A stretch of DNA of 64,000 bases from Streptomyces sp. H27-H5 (GCF_026627505.1 NZ_JAPNLK010000003.1:91010-155009); one strand, 5' to 3'. Positions 10,994-23,647 are shown, counted from the first letter of the stretch. Notes: generated by a model not told the origin, from the sequence alone. Translations and numbers: made by a program.

Positions 10994-12493
10994 TCAGCGG
11001 ACCTGGCCCAGCCACTGGAGGGTGCGGCGGATCTCCACCGGGAAGGGGTGGCCCGGGCCGTGCACGCGGTCCGCGTCGAAGAGGAGGCGGACCAGGGTGT
11101 CGTGGGCGCCCGCCCGGTCGCCGAGGGAGAGCAGCAGGTGGGCTATCCGGCGGCGGACCTCCAGGGGGAGGCCGGGGTCAGGGTTGGCGTAGTGGTTCTC
11201 GAACAGCGGCAGCAGGGAGCGGTACTCGGCGAGGGCGGCGGCCGGTTCGCCGAGTTGTTCCAGGCACTGGGCGGCGTCGTAGCGAAAGCGCAGCGCCTGG
11301 GCGTCGCCGGGCGGGAACTCCTCGACGAGGCGGCGCAGTTCGGGCAGGGCGCGCCGGTACTGGCCGTCGTCCATCAGCGTGGCCGCGTACTGCTTGCGCA
11401 GGGAGCGGACCACCGGCGAGTGGTCCCCGTGCTCGGCGGCGGCCGCCGGGAGGATGCCGCCGAGGATGTCCACGGCCTGGGTGAGTCGCCCCTGGTCCAG
11501 GAGCGTGCGGGCCTCGTCGACGGCGCCGGGGATGTCCGGTCGGGGCGGGGCGGGCGGTGTGTCGGGGCGCGCCGGCACGGTGGGGCGGTCGGGCCAGGGG
11601 GCCTGCGGGCGCAGGAACGGGCGGGTCGGGTCGAGGTGGCCGGTCGGGACGCCGTGCTTGGGCAGCAGCGGGGTGAGGGCCTCGTACACCTCCTGCGCGG
11701 AGCCGGGGCGGTCCTGCGGGTCCTTGGCGAGGAGGTGCAGGAGCACGGCCTCCAGGGCGTGGGGCACCTCGGGGCGCAGCCGGCGCACCGGCACCGGGGG
11801 CTCGTACAGGTGCCGGTGGAGGACTCCGAGGGCGGTGGACCCGGCGAAGGGCACGTTGCCGCTGAGGAGTTCGTACAGCAGCACGCCGAGGGCGTACAGG
11901 TCGGTGTACGGGCCGACGGCGCCGCCCATGGCCTGTTCGGGTGCCATGTAGGCGGGGCTGCCGATCGGAGTCCCGGTGCTGGTGAGGCGGGTGGTGTCGG
12001 TGTCCATCACCGAGGCGACGCCGAGGTCGAGGACGAGCACCGTGCCGTCGGGGCGGATCATCACGTTGCGGGGCTTGAGGTCGCGGTGCACGATCGGCAC
12101 CGCGTGGACGGCGGACAGCACCGCGCACAGTTGCGCGACGACCGCGACGGCCCACGGCCAGGGGTACGGGTCGTGGGCCGCGAGGTGGTCGGACAGGTCG
12201 GAGCCCTCGACGTACCCCATGACCAGGTACAGCTCGTCGCCGTCGTTGCCGGCGTCGTGCACGGTGACCAGCCCGGGGTGGTCGACCTGGGCCGTGACCC
12301 GGCATTCGCGCACGAAGCGGCGGCGCAGCTCCTCGGCGACGGTGCCGGGGCCCGCGACCTTGTCGGGTCGCAGCAGTTTGACGGCCACCCGCCGGTCCAA
12401 CCGGCGGTCGTACGCCGTCCAGACCTGGCCCATGCCGCCCTGGCCCAGGATGGCGGCGAGCTGGTAGCGGTCGCCGATGAGCCGGTCGGTCAC
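10994..12493 (-). CDS. Serine/threonine protein kinase with C-terminal helical repeats
   Basis: Hanks-type kinase of 499 aa. N-terminal catalytic domain (about 8-265) has the P-loop GQGGMGQVW, Lys39 in VAVKLL, HRDLKPRN (Asp138), metal-binding motif as DLG (156-158) instead of DFG, and MAPEQA. A Pro-rich linker (about 285-330) follows, then a helical region resembling TPR repeats (about 335-495). No membrane helix is visible, so the kinase should be soluble and may dock through its TPR part or through the preceding membrane protein. The GTG start at 12493 overlaps the upstream stop as GTGA, implying translational coupling. DLG variants are usually still active. Substrate unknown. Confidence 0.9.
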   Translation of the reverse strand: MTDRLIGDRYQLAAILGQGGMGQVWTAYDRRLDRRVAVKLLRPDKVAGPGTVAEELRRRFVRECRVTAQVDHPGLVTVHDAGNDGDELYLVMGYVEGSDLSDHLAAHDPYPWPWAVAVVAQLCAVLSAVHAVPIVHRDLKPRNVMIRPDGTVLVLDLGVASVMDTDTTRLTSTGTPIGSPAYMAPEQAMGGAVGPYTDLYALGVLLYELLSGNVPFAGSTALGVLHRHLYEPPVPVRRLRPEVPHALEAVLLHLLAKDPQDRPGSAQEVYEALTPLLPKHGVPTGHLDPTRPFLRPQAPWPDRPTVPARPDTPPAPPRPDIPGAVDEARTLLDQGRLTQAVDILGGILPAAAAEHGDHSPVVRSLRKQYAATLMDDGQYRRALPELRRLVEEFPPGDAQALRFRYDAAQCLEQLGEPAAALAEYRSLLPLFENHYANPDPGLPLEVRRRIAHLLLSLGDRAGAHDTLVRLLFDADRVHGPGHPFPVEIRRTLQWLGQVR

Positions 12494-13140
12494 TGGTGGG
12501 GATCCTGGGTCGCGGTCGGGTTCGGGTCCTGGTAGGGGCCGCCCGGCTTGGGGGGCCCGTTCGGCTGCGGCGGCCGGTTGCGCAGGAGTTCGCTCAGCTC
12601 GTCGAGTTCGGCGCGGACCTGCCCGATCCGCGGCGGCGGCGTCACCTGCGGCGGGACGTCCGGCCGGTTCGGGATCGGGGTGGGGGTCTGGCCCTGCGGG
12701 TAGCCGTAGCCCTGCCCGGAACCGTGCTGCTGCGGCGGCGTGTACGGCGCGGGCGCCGGGTACCACGGGACCTGCGTGCGGCCGTTGTTCCGGTTCTCGT
12801 GGTGGCGGATGTCCGCGACGAGGTAGTACACGGTGACCGCGAGACCGGTCAGGAGGGTGCCGCCGGCGCCGAAGTCGCTCTGCCAGCCGCTGGTGTCCGG
12901 GGTCTTGTCGAGGCCGATGAAGATCACCCACACGACGAGCAGCACGCAACTGACGACGAGCAGCATCCAGTCCCGCGGCTTGCGCGTGACCAACGCGAGC
13001 CGCAACATCGTGCCCCACGCGAGGAAACCGCAGGTCAGCACGGGCAGCACGGCGAACAGTACGCGCAACGTCACCACGCTCCCGTCGCTGGGCGGGGGGC
13101 CGGGGTGGCCATGCTGCGGCGGGAAGCCGGGGCCGTGCAT
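12490..13140 (-). CDS. Small membrane protein coupled to the kinase gene
   Basis: A 216-aa protein of unknown function. It has a short Pro/Gly N-terminus and three hydrophobic helices (about 22-43, 59-77 and 92-109). The cytosolic C-terminal half is Pro/Gln-rich (HGSGQGYGYPQGQTPTP) and contains a short helix IGQVRAELDELSELLRN. ATG at 13140 with AGGAG 5 nt upstream. Its stop overlaps the kinase start by 4 nt, so the two are made together. It may anchor or sense for the kinase; this is inference from coupling only. Confidence 0.72.
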   Translation of the reverse strand: MHGPGFPPQHGHPGPPPSDGSVVTLRVLFAVLPVLTCGFLAWGTMLRLALVTRKPRDWMLLVVSCVLLVVWVIFIGLDKTPDTSGWQSDFGAGGTLLTGLAVTVYYLVADIRHHENRNNGRTQVPWYPAPAPYTPPQQHGSGQGYGYPQGQTPTPIPNRPDVPPQVTPPPRIGQVRAELDELSELLRNRPPQPNGPPKPGGPYQDPNPTATQDPHQ

Positions 13141-13357
13141 CGCTGCTCCTGACGGGCCGTACGGATAAAGAAAAGATGAGTTCCGGGACTGAGCGTATAC
13201 AGCCTTGTCCGAAGTGAGTGAGGGGATGACCGCAACCGTTGCAGGGTCGCAGCACGACGACCCGCCGGGGCCCGCCGGGCGGGCCCACCGGCCGGCGGGC
13301 GAAGCACGCGGAACGCGCGTAGCGTCACAAAGGGGACACCATCAGGAGGTCGTGCAC

Positions 13358-13531
13358 ATGGGGATCTTCGACAGGTTCAGGGACCAGGCCAAGACCAAGG
13401 GCAAGGACATCTCGGACAACCTCGAGGAAGAGGCCAACGAGAAGACCGGCGGGAAGTACGCCGACCAGGTCGACCGGGCCCAGCAGGAGGCGGAGAAGCG
13501 CCTCGGCGTCGACGACGACCCGACGAGGTAG
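13358..13531 (+). CDS. MT0933/Rv0909-type antitoxin-like small protein
   Basis: A 57-aa, highly charged, helical protein (MGIFDRFRDQAKTKGKD...) whose EKTGGKYADQVDRAQ segment matches the MT0933 antitoxin family. In mycobacteria the relative Rv0909 neutralises an SRPBCC-fold toxin, Rv0910. No SRPBCC-like toxin gene lies next to it here, so it is either an orphan or a stress-related helix protein misnamed by family. The ATG at 13358 has an excellent AGGAGGT 7 nt upstream, supporting real expression of this short gene. Convergent with mfd across a strong terminator. Confidence 0.8.
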   Translation: MGIFDRFRDQAKTKGKDISDNLEEEANEKTGGKYADQVDRAQQEAEKRLGVDDDPTR

Positions 13532-13535
13532 CCCG

Positions 13536-13585
13536 CCGACGCGGGTGCGGAGCCGACGGGCCGGCCGGCTCCGCACCCGCGTCGG
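13536..13585. terminator. Bidirectional terminator between the antitoxin-like gene and mfd
   Basis: Perfect 20-bp stem (arms 13536-13555 and 13566-13585) with a 10-nt loop, in the gap between convergent genes whose stops are at 13531 and 13591. Confidence 0.8.
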
Positions 13586-13590
13586 TCACG

Positions 13591-17124
<3,534 letters not shown>

Positions 17125-17283
17125 GAGCAGGGCTTTCCGTCCGGTGGAGGGGCAACGCGAAGGGCCCGACACGTGAACGGGCCGGGGGTTCCCACCCTAC
17201 GACGCGTCTCCCCCGACCGCGCGGGGGATTGCCGTCGTCGCGCGCAGTGACGACCGGTGCCGCGGTGGGCCGGCCCCGGCACG

Positions 17284-17325
17284 ACGCCGGCCCCGGTCGT
17301 CCGACTGGACGACCGGGGCCGGCGT
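17284..17325 (-). terminator. Terminator downstream of the ABC permease gene
   Basis: Perfect 19-bp stem (ACGCCGGCCCCGGTCGTCC and its complement) with a GACT tetraloop, 26 nt beyond the permease stop and upstream of mfd. The rest of the gap 17125-17350 shows no gene. Confidence 0.8.
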
Positions 17326-17350
17326 ACCCCCGTGACAACCGCCTCCCGAC

Positions 17351-19927
17351 CTAGTCGGTGGCGATTGCGTTCAGTACGTTCATCCGCCCCGCCCGGAAGG
17401 CCGGCACCAGTGCGGCGAACAGGCCCACCAGGGCCGACGCGGCGAACACCCCGAGGATGGTCGGCCAGGGGATCTCCAGGACCTTCAGGCCCTGGAGGGC
17501 GAGGAGTTGCTGCGCGGTCGCGCCCCAGCCCATGCCCAGGCCGAGGCCCAGGAGGGCGCCGAAGAGGGCGATGACCACCGACTCCAGACGGATCATGCGG
17601 CGCAGTTGGCGGCGGGAGAGGCCGATGGCGCGCATCAGGCCGATCTCGCGGGTCCGCTCGACCACCGACAGGGCCAGGGTGTTCACCACGCCCAGGACCG
17701 CGACGATGATCGCGAGGGCGAGGAGCCCGTAGACCATGTTGAGCAGCTGGCCGACCTGGTCCTTCAGCGCCTGCTTGTAGTCGGCCTGGTTGAGCACCTT
17801 GTACTGCGGGTACTCGGCGAGCCCCGCCTTGACCTCGGCGTACGCGGTGTCGGCCTGACCGGCCTTGGCGCTGGCCAGCAGCATGAAGGGGCGCGGCATC
17901 CGGTCGGCCGGGACGTTGGCCTCGGCGACGGCGGTGGAGACGTACTTCATGCCCTTGTCGATGTTGCCCTCGTCGCCGGTGATCGCGGCGACCCTCAGCT
18001 TGACGGTCTTGCCGCCGGTGAAGGCGACCGTCAGCGTGTCACCGAGCTTGATCCCGTGCTCGTCGGCGTAGAGCGAACCGACCGCCATCGCGTTCGGACC
18101 GTACGCGTCGGCGTGCTCCCCGGCCCGCATCTTGCGGCGGATGTCCTTGGCGTACGACGGGTCGGTGGCGCCCAGGCCCTCGGTGACCGTGGAACCGTCG
18201 GGGGCCGTGATCTTGGCGGGCACCTCGCGGTAGGCGGTGACGTGGTCGAGGTTCTTGTTGGCGCGCATGGCCTGCTCGGCCTGCGGCATGACCGGCTGGC
18301 CGGTCATGGAGTTGACGATGTAGTCCGCTCCGACGGACTTGTCGAGCTCGTCGGTGGCGGAGGCCACCATCGAGGATCCGACCACCGACAGGCAGGCGAC
18401 CAGGGCCAGGCCGATCATCAGCGCGGCGGCGGTGGCGCCGGTGCGGCGCGGGTTGCGCAGCGCGTTGCGCTCGGCGAGCCGGCCGACCGATCCGAAGGGC
18501 CGCAGCACCGGGGCGGACAGCGCCCTGACCACGACACCCGCGAGGAGCGGGCCGATCACGATGAAGCCGATGAGGGTGAGGACCACGCCCAGGCCCAGCC
18601 ACAGGGAGCCCGGGGCCGCTTCCTCGGCGGCGCCGGCCAGGTAGAGGGCCGCGCCGCCGACCCCGGTGAGGACCAGGCCGAGGGCGGCCCGGATCCGGCC
18701 CGCCTTCTTGTCTCCCGGGGTGCCCGCGTCGCGCAGGGCGGCCATCGGGGAGACCTTCCCGGCGCGGCGGCCCGGGATGTAGGCGGCGACGACGGTGACG
18801 GCGACGCCGAGGACCAGGCCGAGGACCGGGGTGGTCCAGGCGACCGTCAGGTCGTCGGTGGACAGGTCCATGCCCATCTGGCCCATGAGCTTCATGAGGC
18901 CGACGGCCAGGCCCACTCCGGCGGCGACGCCGAGGACGGAGCCGACGACGCCGAGCAGGAAGGCCTCGACGAGGACGGACCGGTTGATCTGCCTGCGGTC
19001 GGCGCCGATGGCGCGCATCAGGCCGATCTCCCGGGTGCGCTGGGCGACCAGCATGGAGAAGGTGTTGAAGATGAGGAAGATGCCGACGAGGAAGGCGATC
19101 CCGGCGAAGCCGAGCATCACGTACTTCATGACGTCGAGGAAGGAACCGACGTCCTTGCGGTTGGCGTCCGCGGCTTCCTTGGCGGTCTGGAGCTTGTACG
19201 TGTCGGCGCCGACGGCGGCGGCGACGTTCTGCTTGAGCTGCTCGTCGCTCACCCCGTCCTTGGCGGTGACGTTGACGTGGGTGAAGGCGCCGGCGGAGCC
19301 GAGCAGGAACGTCTGGGCGGTGGCCGTGTCGAAGTACACGAGGGTCGCGCCCGGGTTGGTCACGGTGAAGGCGGCGATGCCGCTGATCTTCGCCCGGTTG
19401 TCGCCGGTGACGGCGATGGTGCGGATCTCGTCGCCGAGCCCCAGGTGGTGCTTCTCGGCGGTGTCGGCGTCGATCATCAACTCGGTCGGCCCGCGGGGGG
19501 CGTTGCCGGAGGTGATCTTCATCGACTTGAGTTCGTTGTCGCTCCAGTTGCCCGCGATGGTCGGGGCGCCGGTGGTCGAACCCAGGTTCTCGTTCTTGGT
19601 GTTGACGACGGTGACGGACATCGACAGGACGCCGCCCTCGGCGGACTTCACGCCCTCGGCCTTCTCGACCCGGTCGACGACCGAGCCGTTCAGCGTCTGC
19701 GGCTTGCCGCTGCCCGGGGTCTCCTCGCCGTCGGCGACGCCCTTGGGGCTGACCGTGACGTCGGAGTTGGTGACCGCGAACAACTTGTCGAAGGTGGTGT
19801 TCATGGTGTCCGTGAACACCAGCGTGCCGCAGACGAAGGCCACGGACAGCAGGACGGCGATGGCGGAGAGCGCCATCCTTCCCTTGTGCGCGACGAAGTT
19901 GCGTCGCGCGGTCTTCATGACGGTCAC
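17351..19927 (-). CDS. MacB/FtsX-type ABC transporter permease
   Basis: Integral membrane subunit (858 aa) of a type VII-like ABC system. One helix near the N-terminus (MALSAIAVLLSVAFVCGTLV) is followed by a large extracytoplasmic domain (about 45-265), then a first FtsX domain with three helices (about 265-400). A central pair of helices leads to a second extracytoplasmic domain (about 510-710) and a C-terminal FtsX domain. Both FtsX units contain the coupling motif RTREIGLMRAIGA/L. Such systems usually export or sense peptides, lipids or cell-envelope antibiotics rather than import. The GTG at 19927 overlaps the ATPase stop as GTGA; the ATG at 19918 is an alternative. Substrate unknown. Confidence 0.9.
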   Translation of the reverse strand: MTVMKTARRNFVAHKGRMALSAIAVLLSVAFVCGTLVFTDTMNTTFDKLFAVTNSDVTVSPKGVADGEETPGSGKPQTLNGSVVDRVEKAEGVKSAEGGVLSMSVTVVNTKNENLGSTTGAPTIAGNWSDNELKSMKITSGNAPRGPTELMIDADTAEKHHLGLGDEIRTIAVTGDNRAKISGIAAFTVTNPGATLVYFDTATAQTFLLGSAGAFTHVNVTAKDGVSDEQLKQNVAAAVGADTYKLQTAKEAADANRKDVGSFLDVMKYVMLGFAGIAFLVGIFLIFNTFSMLVAQRTREIGLMRAIGADRRQINRSVLVEAFLLGVVGSVLGVAAGVGLAVGLMKLMGQMGMDLSTDDLTVAWTTPVLGLVLGVAVTVVAAYIPGRRAGKVSPMAALRDAGTPGDKKAGRIRAALGLVLTGVGGAALYLAGAAEEAAPGSLWLGLGVVLTLIGFIVIGPLLAGVVVRALSAPVLRPFGSVGRLAERNALRNPRRTGATAAALMIGLALVACLSVVGSSMVASATDELDKSVGADYIVNSMTGQPVMPQAEQAMRANKNLDHVTAYREVPAKITAPDGSTVTEGLGATDPSYAKDIRRKMRAGEHADAYGPNAMAVGSLYADEHGIKLGDTLTVAFTGGKTVKLRVAAITGDEGNIDKGMKYVSTAVAEANVPADRMPRPFMLLASAKAGQADTAYAEVKAGLAEYPQYKVLNQADYKQALKDQVGQLLNMVYGLLALAIIVAVLGVVNTLALSVVERTREIGLMRAIGLSRRQLRRMIRLESVVIALFGALLGLGLGMGWGATAQQLLALQGLKVLEIPWPTILGVFAASALVGLFAALVPAFRAGRMNVLNAIATD

Positions 19928-20712
19928 GAGGTCCGCCCGCGTGCGTCGAAGTCCTTCATGCGGTCGAGGACCTGGTCGGCGGTCGGGTCGATCATCTCGT
20001 CGACGATCCGGCCGTCGGCGAGGAAGATGACGCGGTCCGCGTAGGAAGCGGCGACCGGGTCGTGGGTGACCATGACGATCGTCTGGCCCAGCTCGTCCAC
20101 CGACTGGCGGAGGAAGCCGAGGACCTCGGCGCCGGCCCGGGAGTCCAGGTTTCCGGTCGGCTCGTCGCCGAAGATGATCTGGGGGCGGGCGGCGAGGGCG
20201 CGGGCGACCGCCACGCGCTGCTGCTGGCCGCCGGAGAGTTCGGTGGGGCGGTGCTTGAGGCGACCCGCGAGGCCCACCGTCTCGACGACCCGGTTCAGCC
20301 ACTCCGCGTCGGGCTTGCGGCCGGCGATGTCCATGGGGAGCGTGATGTTCTCCAGGGCGTTGAGCGTCGGCAGCAGGTTGAACGCCTGGAAGATGAAGCC
20401 GATCCGGTCCCGGCGGAGCTGGGTGAGCTTCTTGTCCTTCAGGCCGGTGATCTCGGTGTCGTCGAGGAAGATCTCACCGCTCGTCACCGTGTCCAGTCCC
20501 GCGAGGCAGTGCATCAGCGTGGACTTGCCGGAGCCGGACGGGCCCATGATCGCGGTGAACTGCCCGCGTCGGATGTCCACGTCCACCGCGTCGAGGGCGA
20601 CGACACGGGTCTCTCCCGAGCCGTAGGCCTTGACGACCTTGCGTGCCCGGGCCGCGACGGCTTCATGCCCTCCAGTACCCCCGTGCCTGGTTTCGGTCAT
20701 AGCCGTTGTCAC
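19924..20712 (-). CDS. ABC transporter ATP-binding protein (LolD/MacB-like)
   Basis: Cytosolic ATPase of 262 aa partnering the following permease. Walker A GPSGSGKST, Q-loop FQAFNLLPTLNALENI, signature LSGGQQQRVAVARAL, Walker B IIFGDEPTGNLDS and switch His in VTHDP are all intact. The start is a GTG at 20712 preceded by GAGGGGA at about 8 nt; the ATG at 20700 is also in frame. The stop overlaps the permease start by 4 nt, so the subunits are translationally coupled. The gene is divergent from an MFS pump across a 400-bp region. Confidence 0.93.
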   Translation of the reverse strand: MTTAMTETRHGGTGGHEAVAARARKVVKAYGSGETRVVALDAVDVDIRRGQFTAIMGPSGSGKSTLMHCLAGLDTVTSGEIFLDDTEITGLKDKKLTQLRRDRIGFIFQAFNLLPTLNALENITLPMDIAGRKPDAEWLNRVVETVGLAGRLKHRPTELSGGQQQRVAVARALAARPQIIFGDEPTGNLDSRAGAEVLGFLRQSVDELGQTIVMVTHDPVAASYADRVIFLADGRIVDEMIDPTADQVLDRMKDFDARGRTS

Positions 20713-21111
20713 GGTGTTTCCCCTCGTTCGTTCGTCGGCGTGCGTGTGTGCGTGCGTCGGTGCGTCGCGTCGGTGCGTGCGTCCGCGTCGGCGTCGGCGT
20801 CGGCTCGCGGTGATCCGTGTGCCGCCGTCGTGAAGTCTCCGGCGCGGGGGCGTTCGGGCGCACTGGTGCCCGTCGCCGTATCCGTCGGGGGGTTGTCCCC
20901 ACCCTCCGACGACCTCGCCTCATGTGAACCAGTTAAAGACGCGCCGGGAGCGCCCACCTCCTCCGGCGGGACGAAAGGCCCCTGGGTCCTTGTGCTGACG
21001 AACCCCTAGGGGTTCTGCACCCTTCGATGGACCCGAAGTGAGGGATACCGCCGGAAACACCCGTGGTGAGAAGGTGTTCCCCGCGGATGCGTGCACGGTG
21101 AAGGGGGTTCG
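20713..21111. other. Intergenic region between divergent transporter operons
   Basis: About 400 bp without a gene. 20735-20805 is a low-complexity run of GCGTC/GTGCGTGC repeats lying just upstream of the ABC ATPase start, probably in its leader. A perfect palindrome sits at 21000-21015. No clear -10/-35 pair was identified for either operon. Confidence 0.5.
21000..21015. promoter_or_regulatory. Perfect 16-bp palindrome upstream of the MFS gene
   Basis: GAACCCCTAGGGGTTC, flanked by GTGC and GCAC that extend the dyad imperfectly. It is 97 bp upstream of the MFS start codon and could be an operator. No local regulator gene is adjacent. Confidence 0.4.
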
Positions 21112-22734
21112 ATGGGCATCGGGGAGAAAGCGGAACCGCCCCTCGGGGAGGAGCCGGCCGGTCCGGCCGACGCGATCGTCCCGCCGGCCGGACCGTCCGG
21201 GGGAATCGTTTCCGCCACGGAGGAACCGGCGGCCGGCGCCCCCGCACCGGGGCGCCCGAAGACCGTGGTCGTCGTCTCGCTGATGCTGACCATGAGCCTC
21301 GTCGCCCTCGACGCCGCCGTGGTCTCCACGGCCGTCCCCCAGATCGTCGGCGACCTCGGCGGCTTCGCCGTGTTCTCGTGGATCTTCGCCGGGTACGTCC
21401 TCGCCACCACCGTCTCGCTCCCCGTCTACGGCAAGCTGTCCGACACCCACGGCCGCAAGCCCGTGCTGATCTTCGGTACGGCCCTGTTCCTCGTCGGCTC
21501 CGTGCTCTGCGCGCTCGCCTGGAACATGCCGGCCCTCATCGCCTTCCGGATCATCCAGGGGCTGGGCGGCGGCGCCCTCCAGGGCACGGTCCAGACCCTC
21601 GCCGCCGACCTCTACCCGGGCCGGGAACGCCCCCGCATCCAGGCCCGGATGTCCGCGGTGTGGGCCGTGTCCGCCCTGGCCGGCCCGGCCGTCGGCGGCC
21701 TGATCGCCACGTACGCCGACTGGCGGTGGATCTTCCTGGTCAACGGGCCGCCGGCCGCCGTGGCCCTGTGGTTCATCGCCCGCCACCTCGTCGAACCCGT
21801 ACGCCCGCCCGGCCGCCGGGGGCCCGTCGACTGGGCGGGCGCCCTCGGGGTCTTCGCCTGCGGCGGAGTGCTGCTCTTCGCCCTGGTGCAGGGCGGCGTC
21901 GCCTGGCCCTGGCTGTCGGCGCCCTCCCTGGGGCTGTTCGGCGCGAGCGCGCTGCTGGCCGCGGTGGTGGTCCGGGTGGAGCGCCGGGCCGCCGAACCGA
22001 TCCTGCCCGGCTGGGTCTGGCGCCGCCGCACCATCGCGGCCGTCAACCTCGCCATGGGCGCCCTCGGCCTGCTGATCGTCGCCCCGCAGGTGTTCCTGCC
22101 GATCTACGCCCAGAGCGTGTTGGGCCTCGGGGCCGTCGGCGCCGGGCTCCTCACCTCGGCGATGACCCTGACCTGGCCCCTCACCGCCGCCCTGTCCCAA
22201 CACGTCTACCGGCGCGTCGGCTTCCGTGACAGCGCCGTCCTCGGGGTGGGGATCGCCGCCTTGGCCCTGTTCGGCTTCACCCTGCTCCCGTACCCGGGCT
22301 CGGTGTGGCAGCCCGCACTGGTCATGCTGCTGCTGGGCGGCGCCCTCGGCCTGTTCCAACTGCCGCTGATCGTCGGGGTGCAGTCCACCGTCGGGTGGGC
22401 GGAACGGGGCACCACCACGGCCTCCGTGCTGTTCTCCCGACAGGTCGGCCAGAGCGTGGGAGCGGCCCTGACGGGGGCCGTCGCCAACGCCACCATGGCC
22501 GCCCGACTCGCGGACGCCCCCGTGGCGGGGCTGCCGGACCACCTGGACGACGTGTCGAAGGCCCTCGACCGGCCGGGACAGCTCCCGCCGGCCGCCGCCG
22601 ACTACCTGCGGGAGGCCGTGGACGCCGCGGTGGACCACGTCTTCCTCGGCGCGACGGCCGCGGCGGTGGCGGCCCTGGTGGTGCTGCTCCTGGTCGCACC
22701 GCGGAAGTTCCCGGTCCTGCCCGACCAGCAGTAG
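21112..22734 (+). CDS. MFS drug/metabolite exporter, DHA2 (EmrB/QacA) family
   Basis: A 540-aa integral membrane protein with about 14 hydrophobic segments after a cytosolic Pro/Ala-rich tail of about 45 residues. Family motifs include LDAAVVSTAVPQI in helix 1, GKLSDTHGRKPVL (motif A, loop 2-3), RIIQGLGGGALQG (motif B, helix 4) and AVWAVSALAGPAVGGLI (antiporter motif C, helix 5). It should couple proton influx to export of small hydrophobic compounds. The ATG at 21112 has AAGGGGG about 5 nt upstream. It is divergent from the ABC exporter, and no TetR-type repressor adjoins it. Substrate unknown. Confidence 0.9.
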   Translation: MGIGEKAEPPLGEEPAGPADAIVPPAGPSGGIVSATEEPAAGAPAPGRPKTVVVVSLMLTMSLVALDAAVVSTAVPQIVGDLGGFAVFSWIFAGYVLATTVSLPVYGKLSDTHGRKPVLIFGTALFLVGSVLCALAWNMPALIAFRIIQGLGGGALQGTVQTLAADLYPGRERPRIQARMSAVWAVSALAGPAVGGLIATYADWRWIFLVNGPPAAVALWFIARHLVEPVRPPGRRGPVDWAGALGVFACGGVLLFALVQGGVAWPWLSAPSLGLFGASALLAAVVVRVERRAAEPILPGWVWRRRTIAAVNLAMGALGLLIVAPQVFLPIYAQSVLGLGAVGAGLLTSAMTLTWPLTAALSQHVYRRVGFRDSAVLGVGIAALALFGFTLLPYPGSVWQPALVMLLLGGALGLFQLPLIVGVQSTVGWAERGTTTASVLFSRQVGQSVGAALTGAVANATMAARLADAPVAGLPDHLDDVSKALDRPGQLPPAAADYLREAVDAAVDHVFLGATAAAVAALVVLLLVAPRKFPVLPDQQ

Positions 22735-22804
22735 ACCGCCCGGGTTGTCATGGCCCGAACGAATGGGCTATCTGTCTACCCACGGCCACCACCCGGGGGA
22801 ACAC

Positions 22805-23647
22805 ATGACTTCCGCACTCTTCGCCCTGCTCTTACTGACGGCCCTGACCTGCCCCGTCGCCCTGCGACTGCGCCGCAACCCCGGCTTCGTCACCGGCCGC
22901 GACGGCCGGCTCTCCACCTCCACCACCCTGGCCCTGGCCTGGACGGTGATCCTGCTCTGGCTGCTGTTCACGATCCTCGCGTACGGGCTGACGGCCGGCG
23001 GCGGCGTCGACTGGTTCCAGGGCGAACACGGCCCGCTGTCCTCGCTGACCACGGTGTACCTGCCACTGCTCGGCGGCCCGTACGTGGCCCTCATCGCGGC
23101 GAAGACCGTCGTCGGGGTGCGCGTGGAGAACGGCAGCATGGCCAAACCCGCCCCGAAGCCGACCCCCGGCGGCCGCCGACCCCTGCGCGACCTCATCGCG
23201 AACGACAGCGGCCGGACCGACCTGATGGACCTCCAGTACGTCACCCTCAGCGCGGTCACGATGCTCTACGTCGTGCTGTTCTTCCTCTCGGACGTCGGCG
23301 GCGGGCTCCCCCGCCTCCCCTCGGAGATCTGGGCCCTGACCGGCGCCCCGGCGGGCGCCTACCTGGTGAACAAGATGGCCACCCGGGCCAACCCGGTGAT
23401 CACCGACGTCGCCCTCGCCGACGGCGTCGTCACCGTGTCGGGCGGCGGCTTCCAGGACGCCCGGGTGAGCGTGGACGACACGGCCGTCCCCTCGACCCTG
23501 GACCCCACGACGTCCACCCTCACGGCCCCCCTCCCGGACGGAACCGCGCCCGCCTTCACCGTGGTGGTGACCTCACACGGCCTCAGGAGCGACCCGTACC
23601 ACTACCCGCGCCCCGACTTCCCCGATCAGGCCCGGCGCCGCGCGTAG
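22805..23647 (+). CDS. Multi-pass membrane protein with IPT-like C-terminus; contains a TTA codon
   Basis: A 280-aa protein I do not recognise by name. Five hydrophobic segments are visible (about 2-20, 38-58, 79-100, 141-160 and 168-185). The C-terminal 85 residues (NPVITDVALADGVVTVSGGGF...) look like an IPT/TIG-type beta-sandwich. Codon 10 is TTA (22832-22834), the only in-frame TTA I noticed in the window, so translation may need the developmental bldA tRNA. ATG at 22805 follows GGGGGAAC. It is 70 bp downstream of the MFS gene and overlaps the convergent CGNR gene by 22 bp. Confidence 0.75.
   Translation: MTSALFALLLLTALTCPVALRLRRNPGFVTGRDGRLSTSTTLALAWTVILLWLLFTILAYGLTAGGGVDWFQGEHGPLSSLTTVYLPLLGGPYVALIAAKTVVGVRVENGSMAKPAPKPTPGGRRPLRDLIANDSGRTDLMDLQYVTLSAVTMLYVVLFFLSDVGGGLPRLPSEIWALTGAPAGAYLVNKMATRANPVITDVALADGVVTVSGGGFQDARVSVDDTAVPSTLDPTTSTLTAPLPDGTAPAFTVVVTSHGLRSDPYHYPRPDFPDQARRRA

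Noticed and set aside
21112..22734. MFS pump and ABC exporter as an acquired resistance island
   Set aside because: Codon use and flanking gene order look native, with no mobility genes nearby.
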